Shown here in pieces: positions 14,824-16,474 of a DNA stretch of 16,474 bases. Source of the DNA: Sandarakinorhabdus sp. (GTDB lineage: Bacteria > Pseudomonadota > Alphaproteobacteria > Sphingomonadales > Sphingomonadaceae); the NCBI GenBank assembly GCA_025458465.1, contig JALOSK010000014.1, positions 1 to 16,474 on the forward strand, given 5' to 3'. Each line of letters starts with the position of its first letter. Within the stretch, counting starts at the first letter, position 1. The notes under the pieces are model-generated. The model saw only the letters and a program-made list of their open reading frames with translations. It was not told the DNA's origin and made no database searches. The position numbers and the translations under genes were made by a program.

Positions 14824-15273
14824 TCAACCCCTGCCGCGATAGGACGGAACCCCCTGATCGGGCAACCAAAGGCCATCCGGCACCGGGCCAGACTGCCAGA
14901 AAACGTCGATGGGAATGCCGCCGCGCGGATACCAATAGCCGCCGATGCGCAGCCAGCGCGGCCGCATTTCGGCAACAAGACGCTGCCCGATGCCCACTGT
15001 GACATCTTCATGGAAGCCCGCATGGTTGCGGAAGGCACCCAGGAAAAGCTTCAAGGCCTTTGATTCCACGATGGTTTCGTCGGGAACATAATCGATCACG
15101 ATATGCGCGAAATCCGGCGCGCCGGTGACCGGGCACAGCGAGGTGAATTCCGGGCAGGTAAAGCGCACCAGATACAGCGCGCCGGGCCGCGGGTTGGGCG
15201 GATAGTCCAGAACCGCCGCCTCCGGGCTGGCCGGCAGGCTGGAGCTTTGGCCCAGATGCAACACGTCCACCAA
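14824..15273 (-). CDS. queF: NADPH-dependent 7-cyano-7-deazaguanine reductase (preQ0 to preQ1)
   Basis: 149-residue cytoplasmic enzyme of the short (type I, unimodular) QueF class that reduces the nitrile of preQ0 to the aminomethyl group of preQ1. The catalytic Cys47 lies in [12 protein letters not shown] and the proton donor Asp54 seven residues later, matching the spacing in Bacillus QueF; the ESKALKL substrate-binding motif is near residue 87. The likely start is TTG (15273-15271), preceded by GGAGAG (15284-15279); a GTG one codon on is the alternative. It is the first gene of a minus-strand pair with the DUF885 peptidase, and completes the preQ1 set with queC and queE. Confidence 0.94.
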   Translation of the reverse strand: MVDVLHLGQSSSLPASPEAAVLDYPPNPRPGALYLVRFTCPEFTSLCPVTGAPDFAHIVIDYVPDETIVESKALKLFLGAFRNHAGFHEDVTVGIGQRLVAEMRPRWLRIGGYWYPRGGIPIDVFWQSGPVPDGLWLPDQGVPSYRGRG

Positions 15274-15308
15274 TTTTGCTCTCCGTTTCGTAATATGGCT
15301 GTCGCTTG

Positions 15309-15347
15309 GGGCGTGACATGCGCTGCCAGCCCAATTATGTCACCCCC
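15309..15347. promoter_or_regulatory. Inverted repeat in the divergent queF / sseA gap (possible operator)
   Basis: Two 11-base arms, GGGCGTGACAT (15309-15319) and ATGTCACCCCC (15337-15347), are complementary at 10 of 11 positions, with a perfect GTGACAT/ATGTCAC core and a 17-base spacer. They sit in the 132-base gap between divergent genes. The left arm lies about where a -35 box for queF would be if the AT-rich CATATTA (minus strand, 15297-15291) is its -10. A two-site operator or RNA hairpin is possible; the regulator is unknown. Confidence 0.4.
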
Positions 15348-15405
15348 GGTTATCATGTGGACAAGGTGCCGCAGCCTCGGCTGTCCGGCCCGCGGGGAGT
15401 GAGTG

Positions 15406-16260
15406 ATGGACCTTCTGGTGTCGACGGACTGGCTTGCCGGCGAAATGGGCAAGACCGATCTCAGGATCATCGATGCGACCATGTTCCTGCCGGCGCAGGC
15501 CCGCAATGCCCGTGCCGAGTTCGAGGCCGCGCACATCCCCGGCGCCGTGTTCTTCGACATCGAGGAGGTTTCGGACACCAGCAACCCGCTGCCCACCATG
15601 CTGCCACCGGCGGAAAAGTTCGCCTCGCGCTGCCAGGCGCTGGGCCTGGGCGATGGCAGCCGCATTGTCGTGTACGACAACAGTCCGCTGAAGTCCGCGG
15701 CCCGCGTCTGGTGGATGCTGAACCTGTTCGGCGCCCATGAAGTGGCGATCCTGGATGGCGGGTTTGCCAAGTGGCAGGCCGAAGGTCGCCCGGTGGAGAG
15801 CGGCAAGCCGATCGTGCGGCATCGCCATTTCACCGTCTGGGCCGACAGGAAGCTGGTGCGCGACATGGCGCAGATGACCGACAATCTGCGCAGCAAGGCG
15901 GAACAGGTGGTGGATGCCCGATCAGCCGCCCGCTTCACGGGCGCTGAGCCCGATCCGCGCCCCGGCGTGCGCCCGGGCCACATCCCCGGTTCCAGCAACA
16001 TCCCCTATGCTGCGCTGTTCAACGAAGACGGGACCTTCAAGAGCCGGGCCGACATCAAGGCGCTGTTCGATGCCGCCGGCATCGATCTGGGCAAGCCGCT
16101 GGTGGCCACATGCGGTTCGGGAATCACCGCGCCGGTGGTTGCCTTTGGCGCTGCGCTGGCGGGCAAGGGCGACGTGGCCATTTATGATGGCAGCTGGAGC
16201 GAATGGGGCGCCAACCCGCACACGCCGGTCGTTCTTGGCCCGGTCGTGACCGGCGCGTGA
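15406..16260 (+). CDS. sseA: 3-mercaptopyruvate sulfurtransferase
   Basis: 284-residue cytoplasmic protein of two rhodanese domains. It transfers sulfur from 3-mercaptopyruvate to an acceptor such as cyanide or a thiol. The C-terminal domain has the active loop CGSGITA with Cys236, the CG[ST]G[VI]TA form typical of mercaptopyruvate rather than thiosulfate enzymes. The N-terminal domain has Asp (VVYDNSP) where a catalytic Cys would be, as expected for this family. ATG 15406 follows GGGGAG (15394-15399) by six bases; a GTG just before it is in frame but less likely. It overlaps the next gene's GTG as GTGA, linking it to sulfur amino acid breakdown. Confidence 0.94.
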   Translation: MDLLVSTDWLAGEMGKTDLRIIDATMFLPAQARNARAEFEAAHIPGAVFFDIEEVSDTSNPLPTMLPPAEKFASRCQALGLGDGSRIVVYDNSPLKSAARVWWMLNLFGAHEVAILDGGFAKWQAEGRPVESGKPIVRHRHFTVWADRKLVRDMAQMTDNLRSKAEQVVDARSAARFTGAEPDPRPGVRPGHIPGSSNIPYAALFNEDGTFKSRADIKALFDAAGIDLGKPLVATCGSGITAPVVAFGAALAGKGDVAIYDGSWSEWGANPHTPVVLGPVVTGA

Positions 16261-16474
16261 CGGCACGGCGTCCGCCGCGCGAGGATCTTTCCGGGCTTGG
16301 CGATGGCACGCTTCTGGCCCAGGCAGGCCGCGCCCATGCCCACGACATGGTCAATCCGCCGGTGGCGCGGGCTTCGACCATCCTGTTCGAAACACTGGCC
16401 GATCTGGATGCGGCCATCCGTGATCCCGATGCCGGCCTCTATTACGGCCGACGCGGCACCCAGACGCACTGGGC
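16257..16474 (+). CDS. metC: Cystathionine beta-lyase-like PLP enzyme, 5' part (cut by window end)
   Basis: Only about 72 codons are visible, starting at GTG 16257 in the GTGA overlap with the sseA stop. The visible N terminus reads MVNPPVARASTILF, then LYYGRRGTQTHW, which is characteristic of Cys/Met-metabolism gamma-family PLP enzymes, closest to cystathionine beta-lyase (cystathionine to homocysteine, pyruvate and ammonia). Cystathionine gamma-synthase/lyase or methionine gamma-lyase are alternatives, but the RRGTQTHW form favours MetC. The PLP lysine lies beyond the window. Its pairing with sseA suggests shared use in cysteine/methionine metabolism. Confidence 0.83.
   Translation, partial: MTARRPPREDLSGLGDGTLLAQAGRAHAHDMVNPPVARASTILFETLADLDAAIRDPDAGLYYGRRGTQTHW

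Noticed and set aside
13071..15002. Long plus-strand open frame (643 codons) opposite the DUF885 gene
   Set aside because: The minus strand has a signal peptide, strong ribosome-binding site and metal-binding motif. The plus-strand frame has no family features and overlaps queF as well.
15274..15405. A preQ1 riboswitch before queF
   Set aside because: No preQ1 aptamer-like stem with the A-rich tail was recognised in the minus-strand leader; only the inverted repeat stands out, and it is better described as an unassigned element.

Overview
This is a GC-rich, densely coding bacterial window that reads as ordinary chromosome of an alphaproteobacterium, most likely a sphingomonad (Sphingomonadales). 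The reasons are an argD-argF-hslO run, a periplasmic/outer-membrane gene set with a TonB-dependent receptor, frequent ATGA/GTGA stop-start overlaps, and protein sequences that resemble sphingomonad homologues as I remember them. The genus cannot be fixed from the sequence alone. No rRNA, tRNA, CRISPR array, insertion sequence or phage gene was seen. No gene-free stretch reaches 300 bases; the longest is 148 bases (8549-8696), upstream of argD.

Layout. (1) 1-675 is the 3' part of a PfkB-type sugar-phosphate kinase. (2) 733-2158 is an ABC1/UbiB-family kinase-like gene broken by a frameshift at about 1583, where the catalytic-loop codons appear to be missing. The 57 bases between these two genes form one imperfect inverted repeat. 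(3) 2017-2508 (minus) is a YbaK/EbsC-type aminoacyl-tRNA deacylase, convergent with and overlapping the broken kinase gene. (4) 2620-8548 is a three-gene operon for exported proteins: a small periplasmic protein, a 1072-residue secreted Asp-box beta-propeller protein (VPS10/BNR-like), and a TonB-dependent receptor. (5) 8549-8696 holds a good sigma70-type promoter followed at once by a terminator-like hairpin and a possible competing antiterminator helix. (6) 8697-13060 is a tightly packed run argD-argF-hslO-queC-queE, mixing arginine biosynthesis, the redox chaperone Hsp33 and two steps of 7-deazaguanine (queuosine precursor) synthesis. (7) 13083-14804 (minus) is a secreted DUF885 putative metallopeptidase. 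(8) 14824-15273 (minus) is queF, the next queuosine-pathway enzyme. (9) 15406-16260 is sseA (3-mercaptopyruvate sulfurtransferase), translationally coupled to a partial metC-like cystathionine beta-lyase gene that runs off the window.

How the parts fit. ArgD and ArgF supply the ornithine-to-citrulline part of arginine synthesis. QueE makes 7-carboxy-7-deazaguanine, QueC converts it to preQ0 and QueF reduces that to preQ1. QueF lies apart from QueC/QueE on the other strand, with the DUF885 gene between. SseA and the MetC-like enzyme both handle sulfur amino acids. The envelope operon probably links a surface or periplasmic protein to nutrient uptake, but its substrate is unknown. I see no clearly new defence or mobile system. 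The most unusual signals are the catalytic-loop deletion in the kinase gene, the stop-to-start inverted repeat before it, and the attenuator-like argD leader.
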